Shown here piece after piece: positions 1 to 21,400 of a stretch of DNA of 64,000 nucleotides. Every line of letters starts with the position of its first letter. Position 1 is the first letter of the stretch. The notes beneath the pieces are model-generated. The model was not told the origin of the DNA. It searched no databases and saw nothing but the letters and a program-made list of their open reading frames with translations. The translations under genes and the position numbers were made by a program. Origin of the DNA: Reticulitermes speratus (lineage: Eukaryota > Arthropoda > Insecta > Blattodea > Rhinotermitidae); the NCBI GenBank assembly GCA_021186555.1, contig JAJKFL010000013.1, positions 41,603,144 through 41,667,143 on the forward strand. The letters run 5' to 3'.

Positions 1-1065
1 TAACTGAAAGGAAAAGATATAAAGAAATTACAAAAATACACACCACCCAATTAACAGCAGAATTGACTACAAATATCTCACATTAGATTTCATATTCAGA
101 GTCCCTATTCTTGTCTAAAATATCTGCCAGTACGCTGTCTTCTGGTTATTGGGCAGTATTGCTACAAACAGCTCACTGATAGATTTTTAGTCTTCTTAGA
201 TAAATCTGGAACATTAAATAATTTTGGAGCCATTTCTTACAAGATTATAAAACAGGAAGTTAACTACAAGAAATCCAACATCTTCACTCTGTATTTTGCA
301 ATCCCATTCAATTAAAAGTTTTTTATTTCATTCTCATTGTAAAGCATCCCTATCTTATACGACTGGTTAGTAAAAGAGTGTTAAATTGGTCAGGCCCATC
401 ACAAGCGTGCTGTAGGTATGGAAGAAAGATACAGGAAGAGGGATGTTTGATATGACTCCACATCTTGGAATAAGTGCTTTCACATTCAGTTTTTGAGTAA
501 CAATGATGGCCTTCAAATATTATGCATTCAAGTGCAAATTCTGTCACAGCAATGTGGATGAAGTATTAGTTCTTCTGGGATATGACCCTGTGTCATGGGG
601 TATTTGGTTCCTATGTTTTGAGACAGCGTAGTAGTCAATGTCGGGAACTAAATACCCACTGACGCGTCACATCCTGTAAGAAATTATACCTCAAATCATG
701 TATGAAACTTTGTGTGGGAATATGCTGCTGGTAAAATATACAAGCAGGGAGAGGGAAAAAATTTAATGTAAAGTCACTCAATATTTGGACAAATATATTC
801 ATTATACAAGACGTCAATCTTAACCCATGACATCTGTTCCATTTAGGTCAGCTTTACAGAAGTTTAGTTCACATCTTTGCTTCAAATCACAATTCAAACC
901 CAAAAGGGAATTAAAACATATCCTAGCCACTATTCAGTATTCTAAATACAAATAACAACACAAATGTCTGTACAAAAATTTTATGTATGTATGTATTGCT
1001 AATATACAAAATATACAGCCATACTGAAATTTCATTTATATATAAATGATGGAGACTTTAACCAC
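1..1065. other. NKAP 3' flank / intergenic
   Basis: No coding region is supported here. The stretch is AT-rich and probably includes the 3' UTR of the minus-strand NKAP gene; a minus-strand AATAAA (TTTATT on the plus strand near 322-327) is a possible but unproven polyadenylation signal. A palindromic MITE copy lies at about 570-680. The short open frames in both directions lack family resemblance and coding-like composition. Confidence 0.5.
570..680. mobile_element. Palindromic MITE, CTTCTGGGATG family
   Basis: Arms CTTCTGGGATATGACCC...TATTTGGTTCC and GGAACTAAATACC...TCACATCCTGTAAG are inverted copies. One of about eight copies in the window. Confidence 0.6.
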
Positions 1066-8962
<7,897 letters not shown>

Positions 8963-9416
8963 AACGTACTACGCACAGAATTAATAACAGTCCAATATTA
9001 AATAATAATCAACAGCAACACCCACCACCTACCACACACATACGCATAACCAGCACCAGATGTATACTCTGTGGAATGACACCACAGAGTACAGATCATA
9101 AATGACTTGCGAACAGCACGGATTATGTCTCTTTACTAGCGAGTGCCGACGAGCAGGGAATCCAATGTCAGCACACCAGCTTTGCTGGATGAAACAGTCG
9201 AAGACAAATTAAGCGTGTTGGTGGTACTGCGATCTTGCCGTGGGAATGATAGGTCATCTGTGGTAGCAGTCACAGATTATCTAGTTGCAGTCGTGCGTAG
9301 GACGGCTGAGTTTGGTTGGTGCAAAGAGAGCGTGGTGGAGAAGTGAAAGTATTGCCACAAACTAATGTTTTGGTAGTGGTTACATTACATCAAGACTAGA
9401 TTTTTTCGAAGTGAAT
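8963..9416. promoter_or_regulatory. Shared head-to-head promoter interval NKAP/NMD3
   Basis: Only 454 bases separate the start codons of NKAP (minus) and NMD3 (plus), so both 5' UTRs and both promoters must lie here unless undetected upstream exons exist. I see no convincing TATA box. The interval contains both untranslated leaders. A bidirectional promoter is an inference from the spacing; both genes are broadly expressed in other animals. Confidence 0.55.
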
Positions 9417-12400
9417 ATGGAATATATTACTGAATTGGGAAATTCTGCAGAGGTGAAAGCAGAAATGTTAGTCTCTTAAATCGTGTTCAGAAATTTATAG
9501 TTTAAGGAAGGATGTCTGTTGTATGCATAGCACATGTGTGAGGAAGGGGTCGTGACGTACTAAAATCATGCTCAGGGCGAACAGATTGTGTTGTCAGCAT
9601 TACCAGTAAGGCCTATTAAATGGTGAATTTCGGTTACAGTCTACGATATTCTCAGGCGTCAAGTGTTGTCTCGTGGCTTTAATCGTAGCACCTGTAAACG
9701 ATGAAAATTATAATTTATTGTGTTGTACGTCGTGCGTGAATTAAGTGAACTCCCTCATGTTTGTCTGGATAAGGGGTGTGTAACATCCGGGGGGGGGGGA
9801 TAGTGGAAGGGGAAGGTCCTTGGTACTGTATATTTATAATTTGTAGAAGACTGAAGGTGGCTAATATTGAATGAATTATGAATGTGAAATGTCAGGAAGG
9901 TGCTGTAAATGAACAATATAAAAGATTTTGACCCAGATTAGTCGAGACTGGCTATAGCATCCCCCGAGCCTCATGTTCAGTGGGTGGTCGGGGTAAGGTG
10001 ACTGGAGTGAAGCTCACCAGTCACCTGCACCTTATACAAAGGTTATGAATGCATGGCACCATATCTACACAGTGTAGTGCTTAATCACAGGGATAACTTT
10101 ACCTTCAGCTTTACTGCTTCACATTTTGAACCTTGATGTCGATAATAGCTTGCTTTTCATTCATTCAGTCATTCACATTTTATTTCCATAGATCCATAAT
10201 GGCTAACAAAGCCATCAGATGTAGAACATGTCAAGTATACATATATTGGTTCTGAACATAGATCTAGTCATCTTACAATACTCAATATAGATTCGTGAAA
10301 GATAATGGTTATACATAATTTAATAAAGCATCTAAAAATGCATCTACTTAACAAGTTTATGTGTATAAATCAAGTAAAATCACTGCTTAAGAATATGTAA
10401 AAATAAATAAATTATAATCAATTTGATGTATAAAAATCTACAAATAATTAAAACAACAATAGTAAGAGTTTTAATTCGTATTGTAATTAAAATACTCATC
10501 CAAAGTATAAAATGAATGAAAGTACAAGAAACTTTTGAAAGCCGATCTAAATTGTTTAGTATTATGGGACAAATCCTTGATTTGAGCAGGTAGACTATTA
10601 AATACCTCAATCCCAAAGTAATATGTTCCTTTCTGATAAGTTGACAAATGAGATAATGGTTGATGCAAATTAGATTTAGTCCTAGTATTGATATTATGTA
10701 TCTCAGAATTTACCTTGAAGTAATTTTTATTGTTGATCACAAAAAGTGAAAGTGATAATATATATTGGGATTTTAATGGTAGTATTGTTAATTTCCTGAA
10801 GTGTTCTCTACTAGAGTCTCTATCTCTAATCCCCACAATTATTCTAATAGTTTCGTTCTTTGTAATCTGAAAATAGTATTACTGTAATAGGCATTTCCCA
10901 AAAATATCAATCCATACGTTATTATGGAATGAAAATAGGAATAGTATACCATCTTCAGTGATTCTTGGGACAAGAAAGGTTTAACTGACCTAATCACGAA
11001 GCAAGCTGAACTCAGTTTGGGTATAATCGTATCTATATGGGTCTTCCAAGAAAGTGTGTTGTCCAATGTTATTCCAAGAAATTTTGTGTTACAAGTATTA
11101 GCTATTTTTTTATTTCCATGTGAAATAAGATCAGGATATTGATAGCTGTGTCTTTTGTTTGTAATATAATGAAGTATGGTATTAACTGTACTTTCAGATT
11201 GTGTTGTCAATGTGGTATTGCTATAGAGCCAAATCCTGCGAATATGTGCGTAGCTTGTGTAAGAACACAAGTTGATATTACTGAAGGAATCCCAAAGCAA
11301 GCAACACTGCACTTCTGTAAAGGATGTGAAAGGTAATGTTTATGATAATTTAGAGAAGGTACACCTCTTCATCTTCCTCATCCTCTGCTGTATCTGAATT
11401 GAAACCTTCAGCCACATTCAGGCATGCAATATTACGAACATGTGATACTGGTACCTCACATTTAGAATGCAGAGAACTTTGCATTTTTATTTATTACATT
11501 CAAATAGATCCATACAGGTTGATACAACCACTGGATGTAGAATATGTCAAGCAAAATACAAATTTGCTATATCATATGCAATTTGTAACATACAGATTTA
11601 TTACAATAGATAAATAAAAATAAGCTTCATAGATACACAATTATTTATATAAATAGTACAATACCAAGAAATATTTTTCAATCAATATATTTTTTAAATT
11701 TAAATAGACATTAAAACATTTAAAATAATTTTGAGTTTGTAAATATAAAAATAATTTTAACGATTAAAATAGTTTTATAATATTTCTTAGTTTGTAAATA
11801 CCAGTGGACCTCAAAAACAATTGTGGTAAATTAATATCTTATTGTAGTGTTACATATCTAGCCTTGTAGAATTCCTCCAATGTATAAAAGGAATGTGCAT
11901 TCAGAAATTTTCTTAACACTTGTTTAAACTTTTTAGGATTTCCTATGATATTTTTGATTTCTAGTGGTAGATTATTAGAGAGTTTTACACCTGAGTAGTG
12001 AACTGCTCAAGTGAATTCAGTTGACATGCACAGCGTGGGTGGTGGGTTGGATCAGTTTTTCCCAGCTTAAACCACTGCCAAGGTCAACTGAAAACTTCAC
12101 GATCAGCAACAGTAGCTGTTTGTTATGAGGAATGTTCATAGAATCAATACTGGCTTCCTTCACTGACCTGCCACCTTTGCCTCTCAGTTCAACCTTCTGT
12201 CATATGCCTTGTACAAAATTTATGTGGCTTCAGCCACACATATCTCTTAATAGCCACGGAAAATATGTTTTGTGCCATTGTAAGAAAACTACATTTTTTT
12301 GGTTAATTTACAGATATCTTCAGCCACCATCTGAATGGGTTGCATGTGCCCTGGAATCACGAGAGCTTCTGTCCCTCTGCTTGAAGAAGCTGAAGGGTCT

Positions 12401-15400
12401 TAATAAAGTAAAACTGGTCGATGCTGGTTTTATATGGACAGAACCACATTCAAAAAGGATAAAGGTATGTTGTTATATACAGTATTTTAAATGGGTAGTG
12501 TCATTATATTTTTCTTGTCAGTATCTTCATAAGTAAAACCTGCTAGGGCTTTATAAGCTATGATCTAGACAGCTGGGATTTAAGGATGCTTTTTGTCAGA
12601 ATGGTACTGGTGCCAATGAGTACCGGGGATCTCGTAGGGCAAAGCTGTCACAGTTTAAAGTGTAAGACCCACCTTCCTGAAGAATAAAGGAGCTGATGTC
12701 TGTATCAAACATTGCAGTTTCAACATCTGAGTAACAGGCTTAACCCTACTGCTATCAGCCAATGATTATTTTCACACTGATTTTTCCCAGGTGTATGGTT
12801 TGAACAACTTATGATGTCATACACACCGTGGGATGCATGGTTTGGTGGATGACCAGTGATATGCTTTAGAGGTTAAGCACTTTTTGTACAAAAATACCAA
12901 TTTATAAGATTATCACCAAAATGTTACATTGCATTCACTACAAGATATTGAAAATGAAAATCAGTTAGGCAGTTCTTAATCCTCTGTGATGTCTTGGAAA
13001 TTCAGCCATCCAGGATCATACTGTATAGGTTTGGTACTGTACTGTTTTACAGAGGGAAATACCTTACATTTGTATTTTTGTACATGAATTGCCATGGTAG
13101 TTATTTTTCTACTCTAAAGTGACTAGTTAAAAGATGCACACATACAGCATTCTTCAGCTAAACTTTCCTGAAAAATACCTCATTACACAAAACATGAACA
13201 TGAGTGTACATATCTCCTGAAGTGTAATTATTATGTAAGATGTTCTTGTAGTGTGGTGAAATACAACGAAGATTAATTTTTTCCCATGTATAAATCAGGT
13301 TCAAATGAAATTAAATTTGAAGAACATTAAATTTATCTGATTATATGTTGCTTATTTACTTATTCCTGTGATTAGGTGAAGCTGACAGTCCATGCAGAAG
13401 TGTTAGGTGGAGCAATTCTTCAGCAGGTATTTGTTGTTGAATACACAGTCAGTCACCAAATGTGTGAAGATTGTCATCGCTCAGAAGCACAAGATTACTG
13501 GCGTGCTGTCGTAAGTATTATGAATTCAGAAAACTTGTCCATCTGTACTACTTTTTATCCGTAAAAACTTCCGTTCTGTAATTTATATGTTGTAAGTTTC
13601 GGGTAGGGGTTGTTGTTGTTGTTTTTTTATTTATTTTTTATTTATTTATTATAATAAGTAGCCTATCTGACTATATTTTCTGCTTGAATGTCTGAATTTC
13701 TGGTTTCCATTCTCTTCAGGTTCAAGTTAGACAGAAGGCAGTGGACAAGAAAACATTCTATTATCTAGAGCAGCTGATTCTGAAACATAAGGCTCATGAA
13801 AATACACTTGGAATCAAACATATACATGGCAAGTATTGTTATCAGTCTCCAAAAATAAACTTAAATTTACCATCTTGCCTTAAATGTCAATTTTTACTAC
13901 CTCACCTGTGGTGAGTGGTAACTGTGTTAACATGCTAAAGATTAGGACATGATGGTGGTGGTGGTGATGATGATAAAGAAGAATTCTGCTAGTTCCCTAA
14001 TCATTAATATTGTTTCTTCTATCCAATTACATATAGAGGGCCTAGATTTCTTCTATCCAACAGAAGCATATGCCAGAAAAATGGTTGATTTCCTGGTATC
14101 TGTATTGCCCTGCCGACACCAACACTCCAAGAAATTGTTATCTCATGATATCCACAGCAATCTGTATAACTATAAATTTACTTACAGGTAAGGCCTACAG
14201 TTTTCTTAATTCATCACTAGTGATAAAGGAGAGGATACTAAATTAAAAACAAATCAGGACAGAACTCTACACCATTATCCTTATGTAATTGATGATTGGT
14301 TTCCATTTATCAAGGGTTTTTTTTTAATAAGTAATTTAATTTGACATAATTTAGGGATGGGTGAAAATGTATGACCCCAAGAACCATACAGAGAAACCTT
14401 GAGAGACTGAGAAAGTATTGACTTATCATCACAAAGGACAGGTACAGAGCACTGTGGAGTAGTGATTATGGCTCCTGCTGTAATAATTTAGTGGTCTGAA
14501 AGTTGGCTCTGGTCAGAATGAAAATTTCAAAGCACATACTTTTGATTTTTTTGACATACTGATTTCTGACAAATGATACCTCATTATAGCAGGTAAACTG
14601 TAATGTATAAATCCACTTAAATGCTATATGCTGTATCAGTTTCAAAATTAGCATATTTAGGAAGTCCTCAATTCAAATACGAGTATTAGCCTAAGGAATA
14701 TCTGAAAGCTAAAATTAATTAACTTGAAACAAACAGTAAGAACAAGAATATCAGAGACTTGTATAGCGGCATCAATGACTTTAAGAAGGGTTACCAGCCC
14801 AGAAATAATGTAGTAAAGGATGACAAGGGTGATCTGGTTGCAGACTCCCACAGTATTTTGGCTAGGTGGAGGAATCATTTCTTTCAGCTATTGAATGTAC
14901 ATGGGGTTAATGATGTTAGGCAGACTGAAATACATACAGCAGAGCCACTAGGGCCTGAGCCCAGTGACTCTGAGGTTGAGATGGCTATTGAAAAGCTAAA
15001 AAGGCACAAATCACCAGGTATTGATCATCCAGCAGAACTGATTAAAGCAGGAGGTAGGACAATTCATTCTGAGATCCATAAACTTATTAATTCTATTTGG
15101 AATAAAGAGGAATTGCCTGAGCAGTGGAAGGAGTCAATCATTGTACCTGTTTATAAGAACGGTGATAAAACAGACTGCAGTAATTATCAAGGCATGTCAC
15201 TTTTGTTAACCACATACAAAATTCTATCCAACATCCTTCTGTCAAGGTTAACTCCATATGCAGAGGAAATTATTGGGGAGCATCGGTGTGGATTTAGACG
15301 TAACAGGTCGACTACTGATCATATATTCTGCATTCGTCAAATGCTTCAGAAAAAATGGGAATATAATGAGGCAGTGCATCAGCTATTTATAGACTTCAAG

Positions 15401-18400
15401 AAAGCCTATGATTCAGTTAGGAGGGAGGTCTTGTATAATATTCTCATTGAATTTGGTATCCCTGTGGAACTAGAAAGGTTAGTAAAAATGTGTCTGAATG
15501 AAACCTATAGCAGAGTCTGGGTAGGCAAACATTTGTCTGACACATTTCCTATTAAGAATGGTTTGAAACAAGGAGATGCTTTATCACCATTGCTTTTCAA
15601 CTTTGCTTTGGAATATGCCATTAGGAGGGTTCAGGCAAACCAGGAGAGCTTGAAATTAAATGGTACACATCAGTTTCTAGTTTATGCTGATGATGTTAAT
15701 ATATTGGGCGGAAGCGTAAATGCTATATAGAAAAACACATAAGCTTTAGTAGTCGCTAGTAAGGAGATTGGTCTAGAAGTAAATGCTAAGAAAACTAAGT
15801 ACATGGTCATGTCTTGCAATCAGAATGCAGGACAAAATCACAACATAAAGGTAGATAATAAATCATTTAAAAGGGTGGAACAGTTCAAATATTTGGGAAC
15901 AGCCCTAACAAATCAAAATTCCATTCAGGAAGAAATCAAGAGCAGATTGAGGTTGGGGAATGCTTGTTATCATTCGGTGCAGGATCTTCTGTCTTCCAGT
16001 TTGCTATCCAAAAATACAAAGATTAAGATATACAGAACTATAATTTTGCCTGTTGTTTTGTATGGGTGTGAAGCTTGGTCTCTCACACAAAGGGAGGGAC
16101 ATAGGCTGAGGGTGTTTGAGAATAAGGTGCTGAGGAGGGTATTTGGGCCTAAGAGAAACGAGGTAACAGGGGAGTGGAGAAGACTAGATAACGAGGAACT
16201 TAATGATATGTACTCATCACCAAATATTATTCGGGGGATCAAATCAAGAAGAATGAGGTGGGCGGGGCATGTAGCAAATATGGGGGAGGGGAGAGGTGCA
16301 TACAGGATTTTGGTGGGGAGACCTAAGGGTAGGAGACCACTTGGAAGACCCAGGCATAGATGGGAGGTATAATATTAAAATGGATCTTCAAGAAGTGGGA
16401 TGGGGGGGGCACGGACTGGATTGATATGGCTCAGGATAGGGACAGGTGGCGGGCTTTTGTGAATGCGGTAATGAACCTTCGGGTTCTATAAAACGTGGGG
16501 AATTTCGTGACTAGCTGACGACCGGTTAGCTTCTCAAGAAGGACTCTGCTCCATGGAGTTAGTTAGCCGAAGGTGACTAGCTATCTTGACAAAATTTTTT
16601 TCATGATCTTCCCCAGTCCTGGTAGGCAAGTGATGGAGCAGTACGTTAACATGTTCTGCTACTCTCAACAACCTTGGTCATTAACAAATTTTATTGTCAT
16701 ATGTCCACAAATAACTTTGGACATTAGAAACATGCAGTGGTAGAAGACATGAAGTTTTATTCAAAAAGTAAACTTTCACCAGGGGTTAAGTGGCTAAGGC
16801 ATGAAACTGATTAGTCAGCTCAGTACAGTACACTGAGGTCAAGAATGCATGGAGATGTACCTTCATTACTCAATACATCTGCATGTCCTTGTGCTTAATT
16901 AAGTACAGGGAATTTACCTTTCCCCCATAGTACATTGTAAAGGAAGTCCTCCCTTTCTCTTCTGAAAATGCTTGGCGCTCTACCTTTATTCCCCGATACA
17001 TCTTCATGGTTGTGCTTGTTTAAGCACATTACATACATACATGTTACATACTTTTCCTTATGTTCAAACAGGAGTTCACCCTTTCTGTTTACAAATAAAA
17101 CAGTGTGTGTGGTTATGTGACAGTTCTTATATGAAAACCTTATGATTGTTAGAAGCTTAGCAGATGCATTGTTTCAGTGTGGAGATTGTTCCTGTGTCAA
17201 AGGATAGTGTGGTCTGTTTGCCACACAAACTTACACATCATCTTGGAGGAATCAGTCCTTTATGTCTTGTACAAAGACTGACAAATTGTGTTCACCTTAT
17301 AGACCCAGCTACAACACAAAGTAAGAGTTCCAATATTGTACATGGCAGTGAAAGTAAAAATTATATTTGTACAATGAAAGGAACTGTTCTTTTTATTCTG
17401 GCAGTAGGATGTAAAGGTACATCGCCGTGAAAAGCAAACCTCCATCTTAAGATCCCATCCTAAACTAGTCGAGTCCGGTACACATCACCATGACCTCTGT
17501 CTTGTAACATATGTATTAATTTCCCACAATATGAACCTTCCAAGAAACTCATGGAAATTTGGTAAATATGTATTCTTTGTCTCATCTAATCTGCGTTTTA
17601 AGCCAATCAGTACTTCCCTTATTCATATAGATCTCCTGTCACCAGCAGGAATAAAAAGTATTGCTGGAATTTATTCCATTTTCTCATGTAATGAGGCATA
17701 TAAAATAAATACTACCTGAAATGAAATCTGAAGGCATCATAGTGAGTTTCTGTATGACCTTGTATAACTACCCTACTGACTTCACAATCTTCAATTTTCA
17801 GGAAAGAACCTATGCAGAACATTTAATATTATATGTCTTCCGTGCAACATATACATAAGTTTATTTCCAACTTACTGCACTAGTTCAAATATAGAGGTAA
17901 CTCCGACATGTTTTGGCCATCTTCAGGGAGTACATGTCACACAAAGGTCATATATAAGAGTTAAAATATAACAATGTCATTGGTAAATGGTAAAATGCAC
18001 ACTGAAGAGTGACCTTTGTATGACATGTACTCCATAAAGATGGCCACAAAAGATGGTCAAAACTTGTAGCGGTTACCTCTATATTTGAAGTAGTGCAATG
18101 ACTTGGAAACAAAAACTTACTTATATATGTTGAACATGTTTAACTGTGTGCAATTATAAGTCCCCCCACTTTTCAGATGATTAATTAGTAAACAATTATT
18201 TTCAAGCAAATGCAGTATACATAGACATTGAATCACAGTAGTACTGTTTTTTGCCACTTGATCTAGGATTCAAATCATATTCAGGTGCTTCCCTGTAAGA
18301 CATGTTTCTACACAACTTTAAATTCTACTTTAAGCAGCAGCTTTTAATATAAGTTGTTTTTTTAAATAATCTATAATAGCTAAGCATCCCCCCTGTCCTG

Positions 18401-21400
18401 CCATTTTTCCAGATTGGTGTTGCAGAAAAAATTGTAAATATGAAAAAGTTCCTCTTGGAGAAACAATCCCAGAGAAACTATTAATTGATTTCTGTTTAAA
18501 AAATGTAAGCATAGGGTGTTTGAAAAACTAATCTTTAACCCTTATCAGCAATTCCTACACACTTGGGGAGAAGCCATTGTGAAAGAAAAACTTTATGTAG
18601 TGCAGTTGATAGGGTATGGAGAAGACCCCAACTCCAGCCATTCCTAGGGTACAGAAATAAACTCATACAGGCAGCTACTAATGATTCTTGACTGTAATTC
18701 TGTTGCTGTCATAAAGTAAATATATCCAGTTTGTGAAGAATCTGGTGAAAAAGATTTAAATTTACACTAGATTATAGCATAATACATGCATGAGTTCAGG
18801 TCACATGTTACGTAGTTCCTGTTACAGTGGGAGGAAACCCAACTCCTGTACATGCAATTCCAATTGTGCTTGGGGGGAAAACCCAGACAGACACTCAGTG
18901 ATACCCCAGTCCTCAATTGTAACACCTTTGCTAGGATATGGGGAGAATGTGAACTACTGAATGCAGATTCCTTATGAAAAAGGTTTGCATATGAGCTCAC
19001 CATGCCTTTGTATGTGTGTGTCAATTTCAACTTTTGAACCAGCTGACCAATTTTCATGAAATCTGGTATGGACAGTATGCTGCTGAAGGTCACCACAATG
19101 CCATACTTGTTTAATATCCTACAGTCAGTAATCAATAATAACATGCCAGATGAACAAACTAGTGAGGTGAGAGTGGCACTAGCATCACTTATTTTAGGGT
19201 CCTGAAATGATGGACGGTAACATATCTTCCACGTTATGCAACTTCTGTTAATGCAATATTTTCCTTACATGTAAAATAAAATGATGGCCATGCTAAAATT
19301 ATCTTTAGCTTTTGGTTTGATGGTGACAATGAATCACTTTAGCAATGCATGTGAAATGTGGTGTGCTGATAAACTGAAATTACCTACATGTCATATATGA
19401 AAGTGTTACGTGTAAGTCAACAGTTACAAACATTGCAGATAGTGTGAAATTTTAAAATTACATATGACAAATTTAACACTAACAGAAACTGTACTAATGC
19501 TGTAATAAGGCCTACACAAACATTAGCAGCAGCAACAACAAAACACCACCACCACTGACGACGACAACAATAACAATTACAACAACAACAGTTCATTTTT
19601 TATTGCCATGAAAGTAAAATTTCAATAGAGACTGTTGTGTTATACATTTAAAAAATTAAAAACATTCACATTTTTCAAACTTCTGTTAATGCTCAAAATT
19701 ATCAAAGCTTTTATTATGTGGTGTTCTCACCTCAAAAGTTTGTGTAGGCTGGCAAGTTTGTTTTATAGATGATTGGAAATTAGAAAATACAAAGGTGAGG
19801 TGACACAGTGGCACAATCGGCACACCAGATTTCATGAAAATTATGTACTGATTCAGGTATTTATATGGTGCACAGATACAGACATGATTGTACTGTAAGT
19901 TTGTCTTTGCTTCTGGAGTAAGGAAAGTAGGCTAAAAGTAAAAATGTTATATTTGAATGAGTTCTGATTTCATCAGATGGTACAAATGGATGTTACAGTT
20001 GCAGAAGTGAATAGTACCACCTTCTGGCGTTATCCATTTAACAGCATATGTAATCCAAAACAGCTGACAGAGTACATCATTATGGACACAGACCTAATTC
20101 TGAATAAGGACCGAAAAAAATTCCCAGGACAAGGAGCTGTTTCCGACAAGGTATTTAGATATGACAACAGTACCTGAATAAATGCATGTTCATACAGAGC
20201 CTGTTTAAATGACCAAGCAACCTATTGCAGCATGTACTGGCTGATGTGTGGGTGGTGAAGCATTCGGAGCTGGGTTTAACTGAGAACACCATCCATACTC
20301 GCACTCATTTAGGACACATCTTCAAGCCTGGAGACTGTGCTCTTGGGTAAGTTTTATCTGACATGGTAACGTGAATTTACATAAAAATTAGACTCCAATT
20401 TGGAGTCATGAATGGAATACAGTGGGACACATTGCAAAAACATGTCCACAACAAAAACTTAAAACAGATATCACAGAATGGTGTTTACACATCCTTAAAT
20501 CTCTCATGAAATTATGTGATATATCACACTAAATATCTTTGTTATCACAGAGTGGAGAAATCTTTAATTTACTAATTATGGAAAGTTACAAGCTACAGTG
20601 CATGACTGCCCATGGCTCTACATTCCTTAAAAAATTACACAAGAAATAACATTCCATGTTCAAATTAGGAGAAATATGTGGTAGGCAAGAACTAGAGTCA
20701 GTAACTTCCCACACTGGACCAGTTAATAACCCCATGGTTCATGATGCAGAAAATCTGACAATTCACACAGCTGATGGGAAATTCCCTGCTAATATTGAAC
20801 TTAAAAATACATTACCATGGTCACATAAGCCCACCAAATGGACCCTGTCCTGAGTCAGTCAAAACTTTATACCCTGTTTCTCTTAAGATCCATTTTAATA
20901 CTATCCTCCAAATTATACCTAGGCCTCAGGAATTCAGAGCTACAAAATAAGACTTTCTGCCTTCTGATTGGAGTTTCTAGGTATAAATACCTCAGATTTT
21001 GATGAGTAAACAACATAGAATGAAATTTGCTTGCAACCTTTGATGTGTTTGGTTCCAGTTATATTACAACAGTTAAAATTTGGTGCAAATTTAACGTTTT
21101 AAAGCATAACAGTCACTTACTGTATGCAACACCTTCAAGATTAAAGAAAAACTGCATTTTTCCCACTGTGTGTCTATTTCACGTGATTCTATAATCAATA
21201 GCAGTTCTTTCCCAAACATTATTGACTGATTTCTGCATTTGGATACAAGTGTTTTTATGAGGTAGGATCTGAATTTTTAAATAAGCCTATTATTTAGACA
21301 AATTTCAGACTTCAGGGGGTTAAGCAAAGTCTCTACTGGAGGCTGTCAAACAATGTTTGTCATCCAGGGCCTGTGAGTTGAGTAGATTCTACTCAGCATA

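Noticed and set aside
9143..9346. 67-codon plus-strand frame in the NKAP/NMD3 promoter interval
   Set aside because: No family resemblance, and the NMD3 start at 9417 is supported by the family match and exact phase; this frame is probably leader sequence.
15970..16242. 90-codon minus-strand frame
   Set aside because: Antisense shadow of the LINE reverse-transcriptase C-terminus.
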